Assembly: GCA_020632715.1 (NCBI GenBank)
Contig: JACKFA010000007.1
Location: forward strand, 248,001-312,000
Direction: 5' to 3'
Length of the DNA stretch: 64,000 nucleotides
DNA from: Deltaproteobacteria bacterium
GTDB taxonomy: Bacteria; Myxococcota_A; UBA9042; PHBI01
This document shows, piece by piece, positions 26,117-36,800 of this stretch. The translations under genes were made by a program, and so were the position numbers. How positions within the stretch are numbered: position 1 is the first letter of the stretch; each line of letters starts with the position of its first letter. The notes under the pieces were generated by a model that worked only from the letters and a program-made list of their open reading frames with translations, made no database searches and was not told the origin of the DNA.

Positions 26117-28678
26117 ATGCGCGCTACCGTCGCCGCCCTCGCGGGGGCCCTGGGCTGTCTCGTCGTCACCGCGGGCTCGTCCGGGCTCGCCATCGAGCCG
26201 ATCACGAAGGTGCTGTCGGCCAAGAAGGCCGACGGCTACGCCCGCTTCGCGACCGACGCCTTCGGCGGCTTCCGCTCGAGCGAGTGCGGCGGGGGCTTCG
26301 ACGCGAACGGCGTCGTGAAGCCCTCCGGCGCCGCCGAGTTCGACCCCTGGAACAGCGTCACGAACCGCGGCGAGGGCGGCCTCACCTGCGTCGCCTACCT
26401 GTCGCTCTTCCAGGACCACAGCTACCGCCTCGTCCTCAACACGGGCGGCGTCGGCTGGAGCGGCAGCGCGACCGTGTACCCCGACGGCTCCCCGCTGACC
26501 CCCGGGCTCACCGCCGACGATCTGCTCTCCGACGAGCAGATCGGCCCCGACGACCGCATCCGCCGCACGCGCTTCACGCTCCCCGGGCTCCCGGGCGTCG
26601 TGGTCACGCTCGACCAGAGCGCCGCCTGCGCGACCCTCACGCGCGTCTACCGCTTCACGAACACGAGCGACGCCCCCGTCACGCTGCGCATCGTCGAGTA
26701 CGCCGACTCCGACCTCGGCTTCGGCGGCAACTTCACGCAGGACTTCGGCTGGCTCGACCCCGGCGACCCCTTCGCGACCGGCGTCTACAACCGCTTCAAG
26801 GACGTCGGCGTCATCATGCGCGCCCACATCGACCCGACGCAGCAGTTCGAGGGCTACCGCACGAAGCTCCAGGGGTCGGCCGCCTACGACATCCTGCGGA
26901 TGCACATGTACTACGGCTTCCCGAACCCCCTCCACCCGCTCCGCGACTGCGACACGAACGAGGCGCTCGACTGCCCGCCGTCGCTCCTGAACGGGCTCTT
27001 CCGCTCGGTGAACGGCGGGAACAACAACAACTACTACATCCCGCCCGACGGCGGCGCGAGCTACGAGAACACGCTCACCCCCGACGCGAGCGGCTTCTCG
27101 CCGTCGTCCTGGGACGTGGGCCACGGCCTCCAGGCGTCGTACACGCTCGCGCCGGGCGAGAGCCGCGAGTGGCGCTCGACCTACGAGGGGGTGCCCGCGT
27201 ACTGCCGGATCTCCGCCGACGCGAACTTCGATCAGGCCGTCGCCACCAGCGTCGTCGACGGGTGCACCGCCACGGTGACGCTCGACGCCACGCGCTCGGT
27301 GCTCTCCGGCGACCCGGCGAGCTACACCTACACCTGGCGCGACCTCGGCTCCGGCGTCGACCTCGGCGAGGGCGCGCAGCTCGCCGTGACCGTGCTCGGC
27401 GCGGGGCACCACGAGATCTCGCTCGAGGTGTGCAACGCCGACGGCGACTGCGACGCCGACGTCACGCAGGTCGACGTGACCTCCCCCGACCCGGCCTGCG
27501 ACGTCGCCCCGAGCTGCGTCGGCGGCGCGGGCGCGGCCAGCGACCTCGTCACCGCCTGGGTCTTCACCTCCGACGACGACGACGTCATCGTCGCCGTCTC
27601 GGCGACCCCCGAGCCGCCGCCGCTCCCGAGCGGCACCTGGCTCCGCTACCCGGTGCGCTTCTTCGGCGCGCTCTCGGACCTCCCCGCCGTCGGCGCGGAC
27701 CTCGCCGCGTTCGGCGAGGCGGGCGCCCACTGCGCGCTCCTCGGCGCGCCGGACCGCGTCCGCTACGACGCGCCGCTCCCGTGCGAGCCGGGCGCGGTCA
27801 ACGCCTTCGATCTGGCAGGCGCCGCCGGCCTCTCGGCCCTCGTCTGCGGCGACTACGAGGGCCTCCGCGACGTCGCGCGCGGCGTCGCGGTCGCGGGCAC
27901 CCTCACCCCAGCGGACGGCTTCTCGATCGGGCTCGCGCTCGCAGGGGGCCCCGAGCCCGCCGCGGCCGTCATGATCGGCGAGGCGCTGGTCGCGCGCTTC
28001 GGCACCATCCATGGCGACGTGGTCCACGGCGTCGACGACGACGGCGCGGGCGTGTCCCTGACCGACGTGACCCTCGCCGACGAGGGCGAGGTGCGGCTCG
28101 GGACGCCGGTCGAGCTCCCCTTCGCCTGCCGGGACGCCGAGGACACGGCGCGCTACCTCGCGGGCGCGGCGCCGACGGCCGACGCGGACGTCGCCTGGTG
28201 GGGGCAGGTCGAGCTCGTCGGGACCGAGGCCGGGACGAACGTCTTCGCCGTGGACGCCGCGGATCTCGCGCCTCCGGCGAGCGTGCACATCGCGGCGCCG
28301 GCCGGGTCGACGGTGGTCGTGCTGGTGTCGGGGGCTGCGGTCGCGCTCGGGCGCGGCGAGGTCGTGGTCGAGGGGGTGAGCCCGGACCACGTGCTCTTCG
28401 ACCTCTTCGAGGCGACGGCGGTCGAGATGAGCGCGCTGCGCGTCGTCGGCACGGTGCTCGCGCCGTTCGCGGACGTCGCCTGGACGGCCGGCGACCTGCA
28501 CGGGACGCTCATCGCGCGGAGCGCGGTCGGCGACGTCGAGATCCGCGAGGACGGCGCCTGGGCCGGCGTCGCCGCGGTGGTGACCAGCTGCGACGGCGCG
28601 GTCCCGGACGGGCTCGAGCCCGTCCCCGATCCGGCGCTGGGCGACGTCGACGCGTCGTACCCGACCGGCTCGCGCTGA
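26117..28678 (+). CDS. Secreted choice-of-anchor A family protein
   Basis: An 853-aa protein that starts at ATG 26117, with GGAG 7 nt upstream. The N-terminal signal peptide (about 1-25) is probably cut after SGLA. A beta-rich N-terminal half follows (about 30-360), with the segment GFGGNFTQDFGWLDPGDPFATGVYNRF. A PKD-like module spans about 365-455. From about 500 to 815 lies a domain resembling choice-of-anchor A: CGDYEGLRDVARGVAVAGTL, then TNVFAVDAADLAPPASVHI, AAPAGSTVVVLVSG and GTVLAPFADVAW..GDLHGTLIA. Such proteins normally carry one of several surface-sorting tails, but this one has no visible C-terminal anchor. Surface or matrix function is inferred. Confidence 0.8.
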   Translation: MRATVAALAGALGCLVVTAGSSGLAIEPITKVLSAKKADGYARFATDAFGGFRSSECGGGFDANGVVKPSGAAEFDPWNSVTNRGEGGLTCVAYLSLFQDHSYRLVLNTGGVGWSGSATVYPDGSPLTPGLTADDLLSDEQIGPDDRIRRTRFTLPGLPGVVVTLDQSAACATLTRVYRFTNTSDAPVTLRIVEYADSDLGFGGNFTQDFGWLDPGDPFATGVYNRFKDVGVIMRAHIDPTQQFEGYRTKLQGSAAYDILRMHMYYGFPNPLHPLRDCDTNEALDCPPSLLNGLFRSVNGGNNNNYYIPPDGGASYENTLTPDASGFSPSSWDVGHGLQASYTLAPGESREWRSTYEGVPAYCRISADANFDQAVATSVVDGCTATVTLDATRSVLSGDPASYTYTWRDLGSGVDLGEGAQLAVTVLGAGHHEISLEVCNADGDCDADVTQVDVTSPDPACDVAPSCVGGAGAASDLVTAWVFTSDDDDVIVAVSATPEPPPLPSGTWLRYPVRFFGALSDLPAVGADLAAFGEAGAHCALLGAPDRVRYDAPLPCEPGAVNAFDLAGAAGLSALVCGDYEGLRDVARGVAVAGTLTPADGFSIGLALAGGPEPAAAVMIGEALVARFGTIHGDVVHGVDDDGAGVSLTDVTLADEGEVRLGTPVELPFACRDAEDTARYLAGAAPTADADVAWWGQVELVGTEAGTNVFAVDAADLAPPASVHIAAPAGSTVVVLVSGAAVALGRGEVVVEGVSPDHVLFDLFEATAVEMSALRVVGTVLAPFADVAWTAGDLHGTLIARSAVGDVEIREDGAWAGVAAVVTSCDGAVPDGLEPVPDPALGDVDASYPTGSR

Positions 28679-28705
28679 GATCGGCCGCTGGTGCGGCGGT
28701 TTCAA

Positions 28706-28735
28706 GCGAGGTGCGAAATCCGTTGCGCACCTCGC
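28706..28735 (+). terminator. 10-bp stem hairpin after the choice-of-anchor A gene
   Basis: GCGAGGTGCG and CGCACCTCGC form a perfect 10-bp stem with a 10-nt loop, 28 nt downstream of the stop codon. There is no T-run, so Rho-independent termination is uncertain; an operator is possible. Confidence 0.4.
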
Positions 28736-28870
28736 GGACCTCGGGTGTCTCTCCGCTCGGCGGCGCGGAGAGCGTTCGGCGGCCAAGGCGGTCGACACGG
28801 GCTCGGTGCGCGCGCACCCGGCGGTCCGGCACGGAATGTCGGCCGCGACAGGTCACTCGAGGAGCACGTC

Positions 28871-29545
28871 ATGAAGCGTCTGATGTACGGTGCCGCGTTC
28901 ACCCTCCTGTTCTCGGCGAGCGCCTGCGGCAAGAAGGCCGAGGAGCCGAAGCCGGTCGCCGCCGAGCCCGCCGCGGCCGAGCCCGCCGCTGCCGAGCCCG
29001 CCGCTGCCGAGCCCGCCGCTGCCGAGCCGGCCGCTGCCGAGCCCGCCGCTGAGCCGGCCGCCGAGCCTGCCGCGGAGCCTGCGGCCGCTGAGCCCGCCGC
29101 CGAGCCGGCCGCGGCCGCCGCCGGTGGCACGGCCGTCCCGAACATCTCGGGCCTCGCGGCCGAGGTGCCCGCGAACGCCGTCCCGAACGGCGTCGGCGGG
29201 GCGGGCGGCTTCCACAGCGAGGACGGCAGCTTCGAGATGATCGTCCGCGAGCTCGACGCCGAGGCCGCGGCCGGCACGGTCGAGGCCTTCAAGTCGGGCC
29301 TCGACGAGATCATGGAGATCACCTGGAAGAAGACCGAGGCGACCGAGGGTGGCGGCTGGATCGCCATCTACGACCAGCCGAAGCTCGACCTCGAGGGCGA
29401 GGAGCCCAAGGTCGTCGGCACGGTCCACGCCTTCCAGATGCAGCTCAAGGTCGGCGACAAGACCTACAGCTGCTCGGGTGGCCTCGAGAAGGAGGAGGGC
29501 GTCGAGGCGTCCGTGAAGGCCTGCCAGTCGCTCCACGCGATCTGA
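28871..29545 (+). CDS. (AAEP)n-tethered lipoprotein
   Basis: A 224-aa lipoprotein that starts at ATG 28871 after a GAGGAG site. The signal peptide ends FSASAC (Cys19). Residues about 29-85 are a low-complexity AAEP/AAAEP repeat encoded by near-identical 12- and 15-bp DNA units. This is a plausible extended spacer through the peptidoglycan layer. The C-terminal 140 residues form a small domain (PNISGLAAEVPANAVPNGVGG, then FEMIVRELDAE and YSCSGGLEKEEGVEASVKACQSL) with two Cys that may pair. No family is recognised. The DNA repeat makes length variation between strains likely. Confidence 0.8.
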   Translation: MKRLMYGAAFTLLFSASACGKKAEEPKPVAAEPAAAEPAAAEPAAAEPAAAEPAAAEPAAEPAAEPAAEPAAAEPAAEPAAAAAGGTAVPNISGLAAEVPANAVPNGVGGAGGFHSEDGSFEMIVRELDAEAAAGTVEAFKSGLDEIMEITWKKTEATEGGGWIAIYDQPKLDLEGEEPKVVGTVHAFQMQLKVGDKTYSCSGGLEKEEGVEASVKACQSLHAI

Positions 29546-29556
29546 TCGCGTCCGGA

Positions 29557-29597
29557 TCCGGCGCCGGGGTCGCGCGCGTCGCGTCCCCGGCGCCGGA
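29557..29597 (+). terminator. Strong 13-bp GC hairpin after the AAEP lipoprotein gene
   Basis: TCCGGCGCCGGGG (29557-29569) is perfectly complementary to CCCCGGCGCCGGA (29585-29597) with a 15-nt loop. It starts 12 nt after the stop codon. The stem is long enough to act as a terminator, though no T-run follows. Confidence 0.55.
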
Positions 29598-29654
29598 GCC
29601 CGCCCGCGGGCGCGGCGCCATGACGGCGCGCCCGCGCCGTGCTACGCCGGGGAC

Positions 29655-30764
29655 ATGACGGACACCGGCCTCCACGCCCTCGTCGACGCCTACGGCGAGT
29701 CCCCGCTCGACGCCCTCGACCGGGGGCTCCTGCACCTCGCCCCGCAGGCCCGCCCCGACCCCGCCGACCTCGGCCCGGACGACGTCCTCGTCCGGGTGCG
29801 GAGCGCGCAGGTCGGCTGGGTCGACCTCATCATGGCGAGCGGGCAGTACCAGCACATGGCGGCCCCGCCGTACACGCCGGGCCTCGAGTACGCCGGCGAC
29901 GTCGCGTGGGCCGGTGACCGCGCCGCCGCGCGCTGGCCCGTCGGCGCGCGGGTCATCGCCGACGGCTTCTGGACGGGGCCCCGCTCGAAGGGGGCGCACC
30001 AGCGCTGGGGCGGCTTCGCGACGTGGGCGGTGGCGCCCGCGGGCGCGCTCAGGCCGCTCCCCGAGGGCTGGTCCCACGACGAGGGCGCCTGCTTCCTCGG
30101 CTCCTACGAGACCGCCTGGCACTGCCTCTTCGCGCGCGGGCGCCTCGCGGCGGGCGAGACGGCGCTCATCCACGGCGCGTCGGGCGCGACGGGGCTCGCG
30201 GCGGTGCACCTCGCGAAGCGCGCGGGCGCCACGGTCATCGCGACCGGGCGCGACCCGGAGAAGCTCGCGGCGGTGGCGGCGGCGGGGGCGGACCACGTCG
30301 TCCGGACGGCGTCGACGGACGACGGCGGGGTGGTCCCCTTCCGTGACGAGATCAAGGCCCTGACGGGCGGGCGGGGCGTGGACCTCGTCTACGACGGTGT
30401 CGGCGGCCCCATCTCGGTCGAGAGCCTGCGCTGCGTGCGGTTCGGCGCGCGCTACGTCATCGTCGGCTGGGCGGCCACGCCGGACGTGGCGGGCGGCGCC
30501 GGGCGGCGCGGGGCGCCGAACGCGAACGTGCTGCCGACGAACCTCATCATGATGAAGGGGCTCGACGTCCTGGGCGCGCCGACGGCCATCTCGACCCACG
30601 CCGACCCGAGCATCCGCGAGGAGCGCCTCGCCGCCCTCGACGCCCTCGTCGCGGACGGCCTGCGCCCCCACGTCGGCGCCGCGTGGCCGCTGACCGAGCT
30701 GCTCGACGCCCTCCGCGCCAAGTGGCGGAGCGCCTTCGTGGGCGGCGGGGTCGTCCGACCCTGA
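29655..30764 (+). CDS. Zinc-free MDR oxidoreductase (quinone reductase-like)
   Basis: A 369-aa cytoplasmic NAD(P)-dependent oxidoreductase of the medium-chain family. The GroES-like N-terminal domain (VLVRVRSAQVGWVDLIMASGQY.., PGLEYAGDVAWAGD) lacks the Cys/His set of zinc alcohol dehydrogenases. The Rossmann domain begins near residue 172 with IHGASGATGLAAVHLAKRAGATVIATGRD and ends with VDLVYDGVGGPIS. This places it with quinone oxidoreductase or enoyl-reductase relatives; the substrate is unknown. It converges on the giant - strand gene, with 85 bp between the stops holding short GC dyads (CCTGACG..CGTCAGG). Confidence 0.85.
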   Translation: MTDTGLHALVDAYGESPLDALDRGLLHLAPQARPDPADLGPDDVLVRVRSAQVGWVDLIMASGQYQHMAAPPYTPGLEYAGDVAWAGDRAAARWPVGARVIADGFWTGPRSKGAHQRWGGFATWAVAPAGALRPLPEGWSHDEGACFLGSYETAWHCLFARGRLAAGETALIHGASGATGLAAVHLAKRAGATVIATGRDPEKLAAVAAAGADHVVRTASTDDGGVVPFRDEIKALTGGRGVDLVYDGVGGPISVESLRCVRFGARYVIVGWAATPDVAGGAGRRGAPNANVLPTNLIMMKGLDVLGAPTAISTHADPSIREERLAALDALVADGLRPHVGAAWPLTELLDALRAKWRSAFVGGGVVRP

Positions 30765-30849
30765 CGACGAGCGAGGCGGCGCCGCGCATGACGCGCCGCG
30801 TCACGGCCGCGGAGCCGCGCGCGACGCGCCCGTCAGGCACCTGCTACGG

Positions 30850-33800
30850 CTACGGGATCGGCGGCGCCCAGAAGCTCGCGCGCAGGCTCGTCCTGTACTG
30901 CCCCGCCCGCACGAGGAACCCGCCGCTCGCGCCGCCGCGCAGCTCGAGGTTGTTCGCCGTCTGCCCCGCGACGAGCGCGGTCTCCGCCGGGAACACGAGA
31001 CCGTCCGCCGGGTCCGCCGGGAGCGTCGTCGCGCTGTAGTACGCGGTGCCGCCGAGGGTCCACACGAGGAGCGCCGTGTCCGAGCCGTCGGCCACCGCGA
31101 GCGCCGGCGCGCCGGGCTGCCCCCCCAGGATGACCTGCGGGAGCGCCGTGAACGGCGTCCCGGGTGCCGCGTCGACGTCGAGCGTGACCCCGCCGAAGCC
31201 GTCGTAGCTCGAGCCGGTCCGGTGCCGCCACAGCATCACGAGCCGCCCGTCGCTGAGCCCGACGCACGTGGGCAACCTGCCCCCGAGGCCGATGTCCACG
31301 GCCCCCCCGCCGAGCTCGACGACCTCGCCCGCGTCGACGTCGTAGCGATGGACCGCCAGGAAGAAGTCGCTCCCGCCCTGCGTGTCCGCCCACTCGCTCG
31401 CCACGACCACGCGCCGCCCGGCGGGCGTGATGCGCGTGAGCCCGTCGAAGCTCTGGAACCACCCCGGCTGGATCCCGTTCGTCGTCGGCGGCGGGAGGTC
31501 CACGGCCGACCACGTGCTCGAGCCCCCGTCGTAGTAGCCCACGCGCGGCGGGTTCGTGCCGTCCCAGCCGGCCGCCGCCGCGTTCCCCGCGGCGTCCACG
31601 TCGACGCTCGCCTCGTTCGCGCCGCCCGCGCCGCCACCGAGCATGAGCGCGTTGTAGAGCTGATCCTGGCTCGTCCCGGGCGAGTCCCCGGCGAGCCCGG
31701 TCCAGATCTCGATGTCCTGCTCCGAGCCGTCCCCCGCGAGCAGCACGCCGAAGTCCCCGGCCACCTTCAGGACGTACACGTCGTCCGTCCCGCCCGGCGT
31801 CATCGAGTACGCGTCGCTGAACGACTCGTAGAGCGCCGCCCCGGCCCGCGTGTCGACGATCGTCTGGTAGCGCCGGTTGTTGTTGAACCCAGACGAGTCG
31901 GGCGTCACGGAGCGCGCCACCGCGAGCCGCCCGTCCGCGACGAACGCGGCCGCGGCGTTGTTCGTGACGTAGTACTCGAAGTCCGTGCAGTTCACGCCCG
32001 TGAGGTCGCCCGCCTCCGCCTCGAGCACCACGGGGGGCCCCCAGAGCGTCGACGCCCCGTCACGCGTCGTGATGACCACGGGCTTCTGGATACTGGTGTC
32101 GCAGTCGGTGTTCTGGAAGGGCTGGTCCTCGACGCGCTCGACGAGCGCGAGATCCCCGCCCGGGCTCACCGCGCTCGCGAGCATCTCGCTGTTCCCGCTC
32201 TGCCCCCAGGTCCGCCACGCGACCTCCGCGCCGCCGTTCGACAGCGAGAGCGCCTGCCCGGCCGCGACGAGCGCGACGCGCGCGACCCCGCCGCCCTGCA
32301 CGTACACGACGGCGAGCCCGTCCGGCCCCACGTCGCGCCCCGTGTAGCTCAGCTGCGACGACGCCGGCCGGATGAACGAGAGCGAGCCTCCGAAGAGCGC
32401 CTCCGGGTAGCTCACCGCGCGGAACGGGCCGCTCCCGTAGCGCCGCGCGGCGAAGCCGTCGTTGGTCACCACGAGCACGCCGTCGACCCCGTCGCTCAGG
32501 ACCACGTAGTCATCGGGGTTCGTGGGGTTCGCGCTGTTCATCTCGTAGTTGAACGGCAGCAGATCGCTCGCCGCGTCGACCGCGCCCCCCGCCGCCACGT
32601 CCTCGCGGACGGCCGCGTAGCGCGCGCCGTAGCTCTGGTAGCTGGTGCTGTCCCAGTACGGGAACACGAAGACCGCCTGCCCCGACGCGAGCTTCGCGTG
32701 CCGCATGTTGCCCGAGAGGAAGCCGCCGCCGTTCGTCGGGTCCGACGAGTCGCTCGCGTTCGTGTCCTCCCAGCGCTGGACGGGCGCGATCGCGCCGTCC
32801 GCCACCCCCGTGTCCACCGTGAAGCGCGCGCGGTCGCCGTACCAATACGCGAAGCCGGCCGTCGCGCCGCCGTCGGCCACGGCGACCCCGAGCGACCAGA
32901 ACGCGAGCTCGGTCTCGACGGCCCCCGGGTGCGGGCTCCCCGTGCGCAGGTGCCACACGCCGTCTCCCGCGTCGTACGCCTTCACGACCGTGAGCGGGTC
33001 GCCGTACCCGTCGGTCCAGACGAGCGCGCGCGCGCCGCTGTCGTCGGCGTCGAAGTCCCACCCGTAGGGCGTCGGGTCCGCCGCCGCGAGCTCGTCCACC
33101 GCGCTCCACGTCTCGCCGCGCCACGACACCATGCGGAACGTCGGGACGTCGTTCACCGTGACGAGCCACGTCACGAACAGGCTCGCGCCGGTGTCCACGG
33201 TGACCGTGCGGAGGCTGTTCTGGATCCCCGTCACGCGGTCCACGGGCTCCTGCCAGAAGCCGTCCGCCCGCGTGAGGCTCACGAGCGCGTCGCCGAGGTT
33301 CGTCCCGGTCGCCGAGAAGCGCGACTCCAGCATCACGAGCACGTCCCCGCCGTCCTGCGTCGGGAGGTAGCCGATGAACTGGTTGTCCCCGAACGGCGAC
33401 GCCCCCACGAGCACGAGCTGCGTCGCGCTGTCCGACCCCGACAACGTCGTCACATAGAGCGCGTCGCCGGCGTTCCACACGACGTCGATGTCGCCGCCCG
33501 CCTGCTCGCGCACGAACCCGATGTTGCCGCCGACCCCGATCCCCTTCGCGATCATCTCCGCGCCGCCCGCCGGCCCGCGGTGCCAGAGGTGCGCCTCGTT
33601 CTGCGCGGTGAACACGAGCCAGAAGGCGTGTGCGCCGGCGGCGGTCGAGAGCGCGCCGGTGTCGGCGATGTACGTCGAGGTCCGCGGGAAGCCCTGCCGC
33701 ATCGGGCTCGGGAGCTCCGACATCGTCGAGAAGCCGAAGAGCGCCTCGGGGCTGAGCGCGTTGCCGTTGAGATCGGTCACCGCGTCGTAGACGAAGACCG

Positions 33801-36800
33801 AGTAGTCGCCCGGCGCGAGCTCGGCCTCCGGCTCGAAGACGTAGGCGCCCCCGTAGCGCGTCCACACCCCGGCGACCGGGTTCCCGCCGTCGTCCTCGAC
33901 CACCGCGCCGTCCGCGAGCGTGGCGTCGTCGACGTCCTCGCTGAACCGGAGCCAGGGGCGCTCGTTCGTGCTCACGACGTCGTCGGCCGCCGGGTAGTGG
34001 TCGGTGACGTACGGCGCGCGGCCGTCGCGCTTCCGCGGGTCGTAGCCGACCGTCACGCGCACCGTGCCCGTCGCCGTGAGCGCGCTCCCGTCCGAGAGCG
34101 TGTAGGTGAACGTCTCGACCCCCTCGAAGCCCGCCGCCGGCCTGTAGGAGACCTCGCCCCCGACGAGCACGACGGCGCCGCCCTGATCGGGGGTCCCGAC
34201 CGCGAGCACCGAGAGCGTCTCGCCCGTGTCCGGCGCCGACGAGTCGTTCGCGAGCACGTCGATGACCGTGAAGTCGGCGTCCTTCGCGACCGAGACCTGG
34301 TCGTCCACCGCGGTCGGCGGGTCGTTCACCGGCGTCACCGTGACCGTGACCGTCGCGATGTCGGCGGCCTCGCCGTCGCTCACGATGTAGAGCAGCACGG
34401 TCTCCCCGCTCGCGTCCTTCGCCGGCGTGAACACGACGCCGCCGCCGCCCGGCGCCACCGACGCCGCCCCCTCGCCGCTGTCGACCGTCACGTCGACCAC
34501 GACCAGCGTGTCCGCGAAGTCCGGGTCCACGTCGTTCGCGAGCACGTCGAGCGCCGTCGGCCCCGCGTCCTCCGCCACCGTGAAGGCGTCGTCCACCGCG
34601 TCCGGCGGCGTGTTGTCCGCCACGACCTCGATGACCATGTCGTCGCTCACGCTCGCCCCCGCGAGGTCCGTCGCGGTCACGACCAGCGTGACGCTGCCCG
34701 CGTCTCCGGCCCCTGGCGTGCCGCTCAGCTCGCCGTCGTGCGCGTCGAACGCGAGCCACGCCGGCAGCGGCCCGCCCCCCGCGAGCGTCGCGTCGTAGCG
34801 CAGGTAGTCGCGCGGGTCCGCGTCCGCGAAGGCGTCGTCCGGGATCTCGTAGGCGAACACCTCGTCCACCCGCAGCCGCACGTCCGGCAGCGGGTTCGCC
34901 ACCGTCGGCGCGCTGTTGTCGCTCGTCACCGCCGCGACGAACACCGTCTCCGCCGTGAGCCCCACGCCGTCCGTCGCCGTCACCGTGATCGTGTAGAGGC
35001 CGACGTCCCCCGGCCCCGGCTCGAGCACGATCACGGCGTCCGCGAGCACCTCGGCCCACGCCACCCCGGAGACGCTGATCGTCAGCGTGTCCCCGGCGTC
35101 CTCGTCCACGAACGTCCCGCTCGGGATCACGACCACCGTCGTCTCCCCCGCCAGCGCGTCCACGTCGTTGATGACCCCGACCACCCTCGGCGCGTCGTTC
35201 ACGTTCGCGACGGTGATCACCGCCCCGTCCTCGACCCACGCGCCGCTCGGATCCGTCGCCCGCACCGTCACCGCGAGCGCCCCCACGTCGCCGTTCGCCG
35301 GCGTCCCCGTGAACGTCGCGCCGTCGAACGCGAGCCACGCCGGGAGCGCGCCCCCGTCCGCGCGCCGCGCCGTCAATGTCAGCGTGTCCCCGTCGGCGTC
35401 CGCGAAGGTGTCGCCCGGGATCGCCCAGGAGAACGCCACGTCCTCCGTCGCCGCCTGGTCCGCGAGCGCGTTCGCCACCGTCGGCGCCGCGTTCGACCCC
35501 GTGATCGTCAGCGTGAACACGTCCGTCGCCGTGAGCCCGCCGCCGTCGGTCACCGTCACCGCGATCGCCACGGCCCCCGCGTCGCCCGCGCCCGGGTGGC
35601 CCACGAAGAGCCGCTCGTCGGCCGAGAACGTGAGCCACCCCGGCAGCGCCGCGCCGCCGTCCCGCGCCGCCGACCACGTCAGCGCGTCGCCCACGTCCGG
35701 GTCCGCGAAGGCACCTGCCGGCACCCCGAACGCCACCGTCTCGCCCGCCACGCCCGCGCGGTCCGCGAGCGCGCTCACGAGCACCGGCGCGTCGTTCACG
35801 TTCGTCACGGTCACCGCGAAGACGTGGCTCGCCGCGCGCCCCGTCGTGTCCGTCGCGGTCACGCGCACCACGACCAGGCCGACGTCCGCGTTGCCCGGCG
35901 TCCCCGAGAACGCGCTCCCGTCGAAGCCGAGCCACCCCGGCAGCGCCGCCCCGTCCGACCGCGACGCCGACAGCGTCAGCGTGTCCCCCGGGTCCGGGTC
36001 GGTGAAGCCGCCCGCCGGCACCGACACCGCGAACGCCGCCCCCTGCGCGACCGTCTGGTCGCCGAGCGCCGCGAGCGCCGCCGTCGCGACCGGCGGCTCC
36101 GGCACCGCCGTCACCGTCAGCGCGAAGTCGATCGACGCCGTCGCCCCGCTGCCGTCCGTCGCCACCACGCGCAGCGCGTGGACGCCGATCTGCGCGTCGT
36201 CCGGGAGCCCCGAGAGCACCCCCGTCGCCGCGTCGAACGCGAGCCACCCCGGCCGCGGCCCCCCCTGCCCGACGACCGTGAGCGCGAGCGCGTCGCCGAC
36301 GTCCGGGTCCGAGAAGAGCGAGGCCGGGAGCCCGATGGCGACGGGCGTCGCCTCCGCGATCGTCGCGTCCGCGACGCTCCCGACCGCCACCGGCGCGTCG
36401 TTCGTGTTCGCGACCGTCACGACGAACACGTCCTCCACGAAGAGCCCGCTCGGGTCGGTCGCCCGCGCCCGCAGCGCGAGCGGCCCGACGTCCGCGTTCG
36501 TCGGCGTCCCCGAGAGCGACCCGCCCGTCGCCACGAGCCAGCCCGGGAGCGCCGCCCCGTCCGCGCGCGCGACCGTCACGGTGAGCGTGTCCCCGTCGGC
36601 GTCGGCGAAGGTCCCGGCCGGGATCGCGTAGGCGAACGCCGCGTCCTCGGTGGCCGCCTGGTCCGGGATGGGCGTCGCGAGCGTCGGCGCGCGGTTCACC
36701 GCCGTGAGCGTCAGCGTGAACACGCCCGTCGCCGTCGCGCCGCTGCCGTCGGTCGCCGTCACCGCGAGCGCCACGTCGCCCGCCGCCGCCGCGGGGGCCG

